Below are positions 1-6,165 of a stretch of 18,933 nucleotides of DNA, in pieces; within the stretch, counting starts at the first letter, position 1; the number at the start of each line of letters is the position of its first letter. The position numbers and the translations under genes were made by a program. This stretch comes from Alphaproteobacteria bacterium (GTDB lineage Bacteria > Pseudomonadota > Alphaproteobacteria > Rhizobiales > Aestuariivirgaceae), in the NCBI GenBank assembly GCA_020441605.1, contig JAGRLX010000076.1, positions 1 through 18,933 of the forward strand, written 5' to 3'. The notes below the pieces were generated by a model. It was not told the DNA's origin. It worked only from the letters and a program-made list of their open reading frames with translations, and did no database searches.

Positions 1-462
1 ATGACCATGGCCGACAAGATCGTCATCCTGCGCGACGGCATCATCGAGCAGCAGGGCACGCCGTTGGAAGTCTATGACAATCCGGTGAACCTTTTCGTCG
101 CCGAATTCATCGGCTCGCCATCGATGAACATGCTGCCCGGCGACATCGTTGCCGACGGGGTGAAGGTCAAGGACGGCACCGTCCTGCCGCTGCCCAAGGG
201 CCACAAGGCTAAACCGGGCCAGAAGGTGATCTACGGCATCCGGCCGGAGCACCTGCGGCCAGGCAAGGGACTTCAGGCCAAGGTCAATGTCGTCGAGCCC
301 ACCGGCCCGGAGATTCACATCTATGCCCAGCTCGGCGGCCAGGAGGTCTGCGCCATTACCGCCGATCGCCTCTCGCTCGCCCGCGACGAGACGATCGAAC
401 TGACACCGATGCTCGACCGCGTGCATCTCTTCGATGCCGGAACCGGAAAGGTGATTGCGTGA
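1..462 (+). CDS. Carbohydrate ABC transporter ATP-binding protein, C-terminal part (5' end outside window)
   Basis: This is the last 153 residues of an ABC ATPase of the MalK/UgpC group, which powers uptake of sugars, polyols or glycerol-3-phosphate from the inner face of the membrane. The first residues (MTMADKIVILRDG) match the stretch just after the H-loop histidine of this family, so the ATG at base 1 is internal and the Walker A, signature and Walker B motifs lie upstream of the window. EQQGTPLEVYDNP followed by EFIGSPSMNMLPG is the usual family junction, and the rest is the TOBE-type regulatory domain, including GIRPEHLRP. The stop overlaps the GTG start of the next gene by 4 nt, so the transporter is probably co-transcribed and co-translated with the downstream catabolic genes. 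The family is clear but the substrate cannot be read from this fragment. Confidence 0.93.
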   Translation: MTMADKIVILRDGIIEQQGTPLEVYDNPVNLFVAEFIGSPSMNMLPGDIVADGVKVKDGTVLPLPKGHKAKPGQKVIYGIRPEHLRPGKGLQAKVNVVEPTGPEIHIYAQLGGQEVCAITADRLSLARDETIELTPMLDRVHLFDAGTGKVIA

Positions 463-1517
463 GCGTCATCACCATCCTCGGCGCCGGCGTCATGGGATCG
501 GCCATGTGCCTGCCCACGCGCGACCGGGGCCATGAGGTACGCTTGGTCGGGACCCATCTTGACCGCGACATTATCGACAGCCACACGGCAATCGGCCTCC
601 ACCCCAAGCTCAACGTGAAGCTGCCGGCGGGGGTGACGTCCTTCCACCATGAAGACTTCGCTGCCGCAGTGGGGAATGATACCGACCTGATCCTGCTGGG
701 CATCAGTTCAGCCGGCGTCGGCTGGGCGATAGACCGGCTGTGCGAAGCGCTCGCCGGCCCGGTGCCCGTGGTGATGATCACCAAGGGCATGTATCCCGAG
801 GCGGCAGGCCTCACCGCCCTTCCCGACCATGTCGCCCGCGAAGTGAAGCGGCGCCGCGGCATCGACCTCACGATCGCGGCGATCGGCGGCCCCTGCATCG
901 CCGGTGAACTGGCCGTCCGCCGCCAGACCGGCACCGTGATCACCTCCCGCGATCCAGGCTTCGCGCAGTCGCTTTGCGCCATGCTCGAGACCGACTATTA
1001 CCATCCCCGTCCCTCCGCCGACGTGATCGGCGTGGAGGTCTGCGCCGCCTTCAAGAATTTCTATGCCATTGCCGTGGGCTGGGCCGCAGGCCATCTCGAC
1101 ACCCTGCCGGCCACCGAGAACCGCGCCTTCAACCACAATGCGGCCGCCATCATCTTCGACCAGGCCATTGCCGAGCTTATGGAGCTCACCCGCGCCCTCG
1201 GCGGCGACAGCACCAGCGTCTGGGGCATGCCCGGTGCCGGCGACCTCTATGTCACCTGTCAGGCCGGGCGCAATTCCAGGCTGGGCAACAACCTGGGACG
1301 CGGCCTCACCTATCAGCAGACCCGCGAAGGCCCGATGAAGGGCGACACCATCGAGGGCGCCGAACTTGGCGTGACCGTGGCGGCAGCGTTGACCGCGATG
1401 ATGGCACAGGGAACCCTCCAGACGAATCGCTTGCCGCTGACTCGCGCCCTGCTCGAGGCCCTGACCCAGGATTCGGCACTTGTGATCCCCTGGTCAGATT
1501 TTCACCGGCGGGGCTGA
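459..1517 (+). CDS. NAD(P)H-dependent glycerol-3-phosphate dehydrogenase-like enzyme
   Basis: A 352-residue homologue of GpsA, which interconverts dihydroxyacetone phosphate and sn-glycerol-3-phosphate. Visible signatures are the Rossmann glycine motif LGAGVMGSAM (7-16), ITKG with Lys109, GGPCIAGELA (143-152, canonical GPSFA), FKN with Lys199 (the catalytic-lysine region, canonical LKN), GAGDLYVTC (259-267) and GRNSRLG (270-276). The start is GTG in the overlap GTGA with the transporter ATPase stop, so translation is coupled. It sits inside a sugar-utilisation operon instead of beside the usual gpsA housekeeping neighbours, and several canonical motifs are altered. I infer a specialised paralogue that either processes DHAP released by the aldolase at the end of the operon or acts on a related polyol phosphate. 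Family assignment is firm; the substrate is not. Confidence 0.85.
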   Translation: MSVITILGAGVMGSAMCLPTRDRGHEVRLVGTHLDRDIIDSHTAIGLHPKLNVKLPAGVTSFHHEDFAAAVGNDTDLILLGISSAGVGWAIDRLCEALAGPVPVVMITKGMYPEAAGLTALPDHVAREVKRRRGIDLTIAAIGGPCIAGELAVRRQTGTVITSRDPGFAQSLCAMLETDYYHPRPSADVIGVEVCAAFKNFYAIAVGWAAGHLDTLPATENRAFNHNAAAIIFDQAIAELMELTRALGGDSTSVWGMPGAGDLYVTCQAGRNSRLGNNLGRGLTYQQTREGPMKGDTIEGAELGVTVAAALTAMMAQGTLQTNRLPLTRALLEALTQDSALVIPWSDFHRRG

Positions 1518-1526
1518 GGTCCTGCC

Positions 1527-2522
1527 ATGGCCCACGCCGAACTCTTCGCCAGCGATCCGCCGGTCACCAGCCCGGCCATCGACCCCGAGGAACAGCTGGC
1601 GACCCGCGCCGCCTGGCTCTATTTCGTGGCCGGCCTGACCCAGGCCCAGATCGGCAAGCGGCTGGGCATCAACCGCACCCGCGTCAACCGACTGCTCGCC
1701 GAAGCCCGCGACCAGGGCCTGGTCCAGATCCGCATCGTCGGCCGGCTGGCGGGCTGCGTCGAGCTTGAGGAGGCCCTGAAGCGCCGCTTCGGCCTGGAGG
1801 ATGCGGTGGTGGTACCCACGCCGCCCCAGCAGTCGTTGGTGCCCCATGCCATCGCCTCGGCCGCCGGCGCGGTGCTGGCGGCCAGGCTCAAGGATGGCAT
1901 GGCGGTCGGCGTCGGCTGGGGCCGTACCCTGCGTCTGTCGCTGCAATCGGTGCCGCGCCGGCCCCTGCGCCACTTGTCGGTCGTGTCGCTGCTCGGCGGG
2001 CTGACGCGGGGAGCCGCCATGAATCCTCACGAGACCGCATCCCATCTCGCCGACCTGGCCGGAGCCCAATGCTATTATGTTGCGGCACCCGCCCTCACCG
2101 ATACCCGATCGACCCGCGACGTTCTCATGGCCCAGGCGATGCTCCGCGAGGTTTTCGAGAAGGGCGAGAAGGTCGATCTCGCCTTCATTTCTGTGGGCGA
2201 ACTCACCACCAATAGCACCATGTCGCGGGTCGGACTGGTCACCCCGCAGGATGTCGAGGAACTGATCGCCGCGGGCGCCGTCGGCGACATCTGCGCCCAT
2301 TGGATCGACCGCGAGGGAAGACTGGTCGACCACCCGCTCAATTCCCGCGTCGTGGCTCTTTCACCCGACAAGCTGCGCGACATTCCCTGCGTGATCGTCG
2401 CCTCGGGCGGAACCGGGAAGGTGGCTCCCCTGCTCGGCGTGCTCAGGGGTGGCATGGCCGACGTGCTGATCACCGACGAATTGACGGCCGAGGGCATTCT
2501 GGCGCAAAGCTCTGCGCCATGA
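1527..2522 (+). CDS. SorC-family sugar-binding transcriptional regulator
   Basis: A 331-residue one-component regulator. An N-terminal helix-turn-helix (about 30-70) contains LTQAQIGKRLGINRTRVNRL followed by a typical recognition-helix end. It is followed by a long SorC/DeoR effector domain (about 75-328), including VGVGWGRTL, the family GxGWG-type turn, and IVASGGTGKV near the C-terminus. Members bind a phosphorylated sugar or polyol and control the adjacent operon. GAGG-like ribosome-binding bases lie about 7 nt before the ATG and only 9 nt separate it from the previous gene. Its stop overlaps the kinase start as ATGA. Being inside the operon it probably autoregulates. EryD of the rhizobial erythritol locus belongs to the same family, but the surrounding enzymes differ, so I do not transfer that name. 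Confidence 0.9.
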   Translation: MAHAELFASDPPVTSPAIDPEEQLATRAAWLYFVAGLTQAQIGKRLGINRTRVNRLLAEARDQGLVQIRIVGRLAGCVELEEALKRRFGLEDAVVVPTPPQQSLVPHAIASAAGAVLAARLKDGMAVGVGWGRTLRLSLQSVPRRPLRHLSVVSLLGGLTRGAAMNPHETASHLADLAGAQCYYVAAPALTDTRSTRDVLMAQAMLREVFEKGEKVDLAFISVGELTTNSTMSRVGLVTPQDVEELIAAGAVGDICAHWIDREGRLVDHPLNSRVVALSPDKLRDIPCVIVASGGTGKVAPLLGVLRGGMADVLITDELTAEGILAQSSAP

Positions 2523-3784
2523 CGGATATCGTTCTCGGACTCGACATCGGCACATCGGGTGTGCGGATCGCCGCCACCGCCGCCGACAACACATTGATCG
2601 CCATGGCCGTGGCCCCGATCGTGGCGCCGCTGCAGAATGGCGGCCGCATCATGCAGGATCCGGCGATCTGGTGGGAGGCCATCGGCGTGGCCATGGCCGG
2701 CCTCGACCTTGCCGGCCACCGGGTGCGCGCCATCGCCATCGACGGCACCTCGGGAACGATCCTGGCGGTCGATGCGGCGGGCGACCCCGTCTCCCTTGCC
2801 TCCATGTATAACGATGTCGCCGAAGCTGCAGACCTCGCCATGGTTGCCGCGGAGGCACCGCGCGAGACCGCAGCCCTGGGCAGCACCTCGCCGCTTGCCC
2901 GCGCCCTGCCGCTGCGTGGAGAAGGTGCGCGCATCATCCACCAGGCCGATTGGATCATGGGCCGCTTCTCCGGCGACTTCACGCTGACCGACGAGAACAA
3001 CGCACTGAAGACCGGCTACGACCCGGTGACCCGGCGCTGGCCCGAATGGATCGCCAGGACCGGCCTCGATCCGGTGATCCTCCCGCGCGTCGTTGCCGCC
3101 GGCACCCGAACCGGCACCATCCTACCCGATGTGGCCCGCCGCTTTGCACTTCCCGATGACGTGGCCATTGTCGCCGGCACCACCGACGGCTGCGCCGCCT
3201 TTCTTGCGAGCGGAGCCGCAGATCCTGGCGACGGCGTCACCTCGCTCGGCACGACGCTGACGCTCAAGCTGCTGTCGGCCACGCCCGTCTTTGCCCCTGA
3301 ATTCGGGATCTACAGCCATCGCATCGGTGACCAATGGCTGGCAGGCGGTGCCTCGAACACCGGCGGCGGCGTGATCGGCGACTATTTCTCGCGCGACGAT
3401 CTGGTTCGATTGACGCCGTTGCTCGACCCCGATCACCCGACCGGACTGGACTACTATCCGTTGCGCAAGCCGGGTGAACGCTTTCCCGTGAACGACCCCG
3501 CTTTCCCGCCGCGGCTTGACCCCAGACCCGCCGATGACCGCGTCTTCCTGCAGGCCATGCTCGAAGGCATCGCCGCCATCGAGGCCCAGGCCTATGGCAA
3601 GCTCGCCGAGCTGGGCGCCACGCCGCTGGCTTCCATCCGCTCGGCCGGAGGCGGTGCCGCCAACCCGGCCTGGACCAGGATGCGCCTCGAGGCGCTCGGT
3701 GTGCCGGAACGCGCCAGTCTCAGCGAGCATGCGGCGGTGGGCACGGCCCGCCTGGCCTGGCGGGGTCTCGGCCATGCGAATTGA
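2519..3784 (+). CDS. FGGY-family carbohydrate kinase (short, ribulokinase-like)
   Basis: A 421-residue ATP-dependent sugar kinase. The start is the ATG overlapping the regulator stop (ATGA); the reading frame stays open upstream to 2300 but that part lies over the regulator and is not credible. The N-terminal phosphate-binding segment is VLGLDIGTSGVRIA (5-18), IDGTSGTILAVD (74-85) forms the second loop, Asp223 in GTTDGCAAF is the expected catalytic base, LGTTLTLKLL (243-252) follows, and SAGGGAANPAW (375-385) is the C-terminal adenosine-binding loop. Classical xylulokinases and glycerol kinases are about 480-520 residues. This length and the GTSGVR motif resemble, from memory, the shorter FGGY group that includes plant and cyanobacterial D-ribulose kinases. 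A pentulose or other ketose substrate is therefore plausible but unproven. The 3' end overlaps the HAD gene by 11 nt. Confidence 0.88.
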   Translation: MTDIVLGLDIGTSGVRIAATAADNTLIAMAVAPIVAPLQNGGRIMQDPAIWWEAIGVAMAGLDLAGHRVRAIAIDGTSGTILAVDAAGDPVSLASMYNDVAEAADLAMVAAEAPRETAALGSTSPLARALPLRGEGARIIHQADWIMGRFSGDFTLTDENNALKTGYDPVTRRWPEWIARTGLDPVILPRVVAAGTRTGTILPDVARRFALPDDVAIVAGTTDGCAAFLASGAADPGDGVTSLGTTLTLKLLSATPVFAPEFGIYSHRIGDQWLAGGASNTGGGVIGDYFSRDDLVRLTPLLDPDHPTGLDYYPLRKPGERFPVNDPAFPPRLDPRPADDRVFLQAMLEGIAAIEAQAYGKLAELGATPLASIRSAGGGAANPAWTRMRLEALGVPERASLSEHAAVGTARLAWRGLGHAN

Positions 3785-4538
3785 CGGCCTGTCGGAGATC
3801 GCCGGCCAATTCGACGGAATGCTGATCGACCAGTTCGGCGTGATCCACGACGGCGCCCGGCTCTATGACGGCACCATCCGTGTGCTGACCGAATTGCGCA
3901 ACTGCGCCATTCCGGTGGCAGTGATGACCAATTCCGGCAAGCGCGCTGCCGCCAATGTGGACCGCATGGTGAAGATGGGCCTGCCGCGCGACTGCTTCGC
4001 CGGCGCCATGAGTTCGGGCGAGATCGCCTATCACCGGCTCGGCGCCGCCCGGGCCTTCATCATCGGCAAGGACGGCGAGGATTACGGCTTCGACAAGATT
4101 ACCGCGGTCAGCGACCCGCGCGACGCCGACGTGATCCTGATCCTCGGCTCCAATGCACCAAGAACCAGCCTCGAGGATTATCGCGCCATGCTGGCGGGGC
4201 TCGCCCTTCCCGCCATCTGCTGCAACCCCGACCGCTGGATGCTGACGTCCGGCGGGTTGCAGCCAGCCCCCGGCGCCATTGCCGCCCTCTACGAGGAGAT
4301 GGGTGGCGCGGTGACCTGGATCGGCAAGCCCTATCCCGACATCTACCGGGAAGCCGCCCGGATGATCGGCAGCCCCCGGCGCATCTTGTGCATCGGCGAC
4401 AGCGCCGAGCACGACGTTGCCGGCGGACGCAATGCCGGCCACACGACGCTGCTGGTGCTCACCGGCGTGTCGGCCGGCCTCGACCCGGCGGGCCTCGCCC
4501 CCCAACCCGATTATGTGATGGACGCTTTCCAATGGTAG
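3774..4538 (+). CDS. HAD-superfamily class IIA hydrolase-like protein (TIGR01459 type)
   Basis: A 254-residue HAD fold protein with a class IIA cap. Motif I is MLIDQFGVIHDG with nucleophile Asp19. The residue two positions on, normally the general acid/base Asp of HAD phosphatases, is Phe21. Motif II is MTNSGK (Thr52), motif III is IGKPYP (Lys185), and motif IV is IGDSAEHDVAGG (Asp209, Asp214). The DxF/W-G form is, as I recall, characteristic of the TIGR01459 subgroup, so this is not a sequencing error. The start is the ATG inside the kinase 3' end (11-nt overlap), and the stop overlaps the aldolase ATG by 7 nt, so it is part of a coupled set. A sugar-phosphate phosphatase role is a guess; loss of the second Asp may mean altered or no phosphatase activity. 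Confidence 0.85.
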   Translation: MRIDGLSEIAGQFDGMLIDQFGVIHDGARLYDGTIRVLTELRNCAIPVAVMTNSGKRAAANVDRMVKMGLPRDCFAGAMSSGEIAYHRLGAARAFIIGKDGEDYGFDKITAVSDPRDADVILILGSNAPRTSLEDYRAMLAGLALPAICCNPDRWMLTSGGLQPAPGAIAALYEEMGGAVTWIGKPYPDIYREAARMIGSPRRILCIGDSAEHDVAGGRNAGHTTLLVLTGVSAGLDPAGLAPQPDYVMDAFQW

Positions 4539-5515
4539 AATTCGACGATCTGCGGCGCTTTTCGGCCAAGGCCGGTGCCGATCCCCTGCTGGTGCAGGCC
4601 GCCGGCGGCAATACCTCGCTCAAGTCCGACGGCATCATGTGGATCAAGGCGTCCGGCACGTGGCTAAGGGATGCCGTCGCCCGCGACATCTTCGTGCCCG
4701 TCGATCATGGAAAGCTGATGACGGCCCTTGCCTTGAACGACCCCGCCTGCGAATCCTGCACCGAATTCCTGCGCACCGATCTCAACGCCAGCGGCCTGCG
4801 GCCCTCGATCGAAACCACAGTCCACGCTCTTATGCCACAGCGCGTGGTGGTGCATGTCCATTGCGTCAACACCATCGCCTGGGCCATCCGCAGCGACGCC
4901 GAGGCCCGGCTCGCTGAGCGGCTTGCCGGCTTCGCCTGGGCTTTCATTCCCTATGCGCGGCCGGGACTGCCGCTGGCTGGCGCGATCCAGTCGCGCATCA
5001 GGCAAGGGGTGGATGTGCTGGTGCTGGGCAATCATGGACTGGTGGTGGCGGCCGACAGCGTGGCCGCCGCCGAATCCCTGCTGGAGCGGGTGGCTGAAGC
5101 GGTGGCGCGGCCTGTCCGCGCCGCGGTTCCACACGATACTGAGGCCCTGGCAAAACTCTGCGCCGGCACCGCCTACCAGCCCGCCACCGATCCCGAGACC
5201 CATGCGCTCGCCACCGACCGTCTGGCACTGGCCCGCGGCGGGGGCAGGGTCTTCTATCCCGATCACGTGGTCTTTCTTGGCGTCGGCGTCGCCACCGACT
5301 TCGCCGCAACGGCGCCGCTGGTAGCCGTGCCCGGCGTGGGAGTCGCCATCCGCAATGATGCCAAGCCGGCCATCGAACCCATGGGCCGCTGCCTTGCCGA
5401 CGTCATGCGCCGGGTCGAAGAGAATGACCCGCTGGTGGCCCTGACCGATGCCGACATCGACCGGCTGGTCAACTGGGATGCGGAGAAATACCGTCAGACC
5501 CTGAAGGTGAATTGA
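4532..5515 (+). CDS. Class II aldolase/adducin family protein
   Basis: A 327-residue zinc-dependent aldolase-type enzyme. Visible family residues are QAAGGNTSLK (22-31), the phosphate-loop region; IKASGTWL (38-45); PSIETTVH (91-98) with Glu94, the usual catalytic acid/base; HVH (His108, His110); and GNHG with His168, giving the expected zinc ligands by analogy to L-fuculose-1-phosphate aldolase. The class II domain covers about residues 5-190. A C-terminal extension of about 130 residues makes it longer than FucA or RhaD and is typical of the longer members of the family. As the last gene of the operon it probably cleaves a phosphorylated ketose made by the FGGY kinase, giving DHAP plus an aldehyde; this is inference from order. 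Its 3' end overlaps a convergent small gene by 22 nt. Confidence 0.87.
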   Translation: MVEFDDLRRFSAKAGADPLLVQAAGGNTSLKSDGIMWIKASGTWLRDAVARDIFVPVDHGKLMTALALNDPACESCTEFLRTDLNASGLRPSIETTVHALMPQRVVVHVHCVNTIAWAIRSDAEARLAERLAGFAWAFIPYARPGLPLAGAIQSRIRQGVDVLVLGNHGLVVAADSVAAAESLLERVAEAVARPVRAAVPHDTEALAKLCAGTAYQPATDPETHALATDRLALARGGGRVFYPDHVVFLGVGVATDFAATAPLVAVPGVGVAIRNDAKPAIEPMGRCLADVMRRVEENDPLVALTDADIDRLVNWDAEKYRQTLKVN

Positions 5516-5760
5516 CCGGCGGTTTTTCTGCGCCGCAGCGTGGCACGGCCGGGGATCTGCGGCAGCCCCAGGAATTGGACCACACGTCCGGCGAGGGCAC
5601 AGGCCGCACGGGTCAGCAAACGCGGCCTGGCTTCGCTTGCCAGCTCCGCATTCCCGCGCTCGATCTCCCATTCATGCAACGCCCGCTCCTGCGGCGGCGT
5701 GTGCATGGCGGTACGGTAGAGGTCGCCGTAGAGTCCGTCGATCATCCACATCATGGCCAT
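5494..5760 (-). CDS. Small uncharacterised protein downstream of DUF1127 gene
   Basis: An 88-residue protein that I do not recognise. A strong AAGGAGG ribosome-binding site lies just upstream of a run of start codons. The ATG at 5760 has short spacing (3 nt) and the in-frame ATG at 5754 has 9 nt, so the true start may be two residues later. The protein has a methionine-rich start (MAMMWMIDGLYGDLY), a charged helix-like middle (about 23-46), a short hydrophobic stretch (52-66) and a basic tail (GRATLRRRKT, 71-80). The hydrophobic segment is too short and too broken by charge for a sure membrane helix. It starts 26 nt after the DUF1127 gene on the same strand, so the two are probably co-transcribed. 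Its stop lies inside the 3' end of the convergent aldolase gene. The ribosome-binding site and spacing support a real gene. Confidence 0.6.
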   Translation of the reverse strand: MAMMWMIDGLYGDLYRTAMHTPPQERALHEWEIERGNAELASEARPRLLTRAACALAGRVVQFLGLPQIPGRATLRRRKTAGQFTFRV

Positions 5761-5786
5761 TCTCCTCCTTGTCTGAAATGAATCGG

Positions 5787-6041
5787 TCAGCGATGGCCGA
5801 CGCGACGCGCCAGGGCCTGTTCGGCGTTGACCGCGAGCGGCAACTGCCTGGCCCATGCGATGTCGCAGCGGTTGAGACCGGCATCCTGCAGCAACTTGTC
5901 ATCCAGCCGGTCGAGACGGGCGATCAAGGCCCGCGCCTGCCAATTGGCCATCCAGCGCCGGACCAACCCCTGCCCCTCCGACAGAAACCGCAGAGTGCTC
6001 TTTCGCGAACTTGAAACCGGATGGAACATCGCGTTGGACAT
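5787..6041 (-). CDS. DUF1127 domain-containing small protein
   Basis: An 84-residue protein. The C-terminal half has the DUF1127 pattern: WQARALIARLDRLDDKLLQD followed by AGLNRCDIA (about 34-62), an arginine-rich helix pair typical of this alphaproteobacterial family. The ATG at 6041 was chosen because AAAGGAG sits 6 nt before it; an ATG two codons upstream directly abuts the ribosome-binding site. DUF1127 proteins are small basic proteins, and some have been linked to stress responses, RNA turnover or phosphate/carbon metabolism in Agrobacterium and relatives. No specific role can be assigned here. The gene diverges from the large BTAD regulator at 6166 and leads a likely two-gene unit with the 88-residue protein, so control by that regulator is plausible. 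Confidence 0.8.
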   Translation of the reverse strand: MSNAMFHPVSSSRKSTLRFLSEGQGLVRRWMANWQARALIARLDRLDDKLLQDAGLNRCDIAWARQLPLAVNAEQALARRVGHR

Positions 6042-6078
6042 GGGCATCTCCTTTCGTCCTGATGACGGCAAGAAACAC

Positions 6079-6124
6079 CCTCTGCGTGAACCAGACAGAG
6101 GCACGTTCGCCAAAGCTGCGTGAA
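6079..6124. promoter_or_regulatory. Divergent promoter region with a direct repeat and an inverted repeat
   Basis: The 124-nt gap between the DUF1127 gene and the BTAD regulator contains CTGCGTGAA twice on the plus strand, at 6082-6090 and 6116-6124 (34 nt apart start to start). CCTCTG at 6079-6084 and CAGAGG at 6096-6101 form a 6-bp inverted repeat that partly overlaps the first copy. SARP/BTAD-type regulators are known to bind direct repeats, so the pair is a candidate autoregulatory operator. The inverted repeat could also be a hairpin in the 5' leader of the DUF1127 mRNA. No convincing -35/-10 pair was identified. Confidence 0.35.
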
Positions 6125-6165
6125 AAGCCCGTGACTCACCGCCAAAAACAGCGCAACATTCAAAA

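Noticed and set aside
1494..2333. Long minus-strand open frame (279 codons) opposite the SorC regulator
   Set aside because: High GC codon use keeps the antisense frame open; the plus-strand protein has a clear family fold and the antisense product is a His/Gly-rich shadow without recognisable domains.
2300..2518. N-terminal extension of the FGGY kinase reading frame
   Set aside because: It lies in the coding region of the SorC regulator, is low-complexity Arg/Gly-rich, and the ATGA overlap gives the natural kinase start.
5519..5537. CGGCG/CGCCG hairpin with a T-run after the aldolase gene
   Set aside because: The T-run is in the loop, not after the stem, so it does not have the form of an intrinsic terminator, and it lies within the coding region of the convergent small gene.
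4664..5671. Minus-strand open frame of 335 codons opposite the aldolase
   Set aside because: Same GC-driven artefact; the plus strand carries the class II aldolase metal ligands and the operon overlaps.
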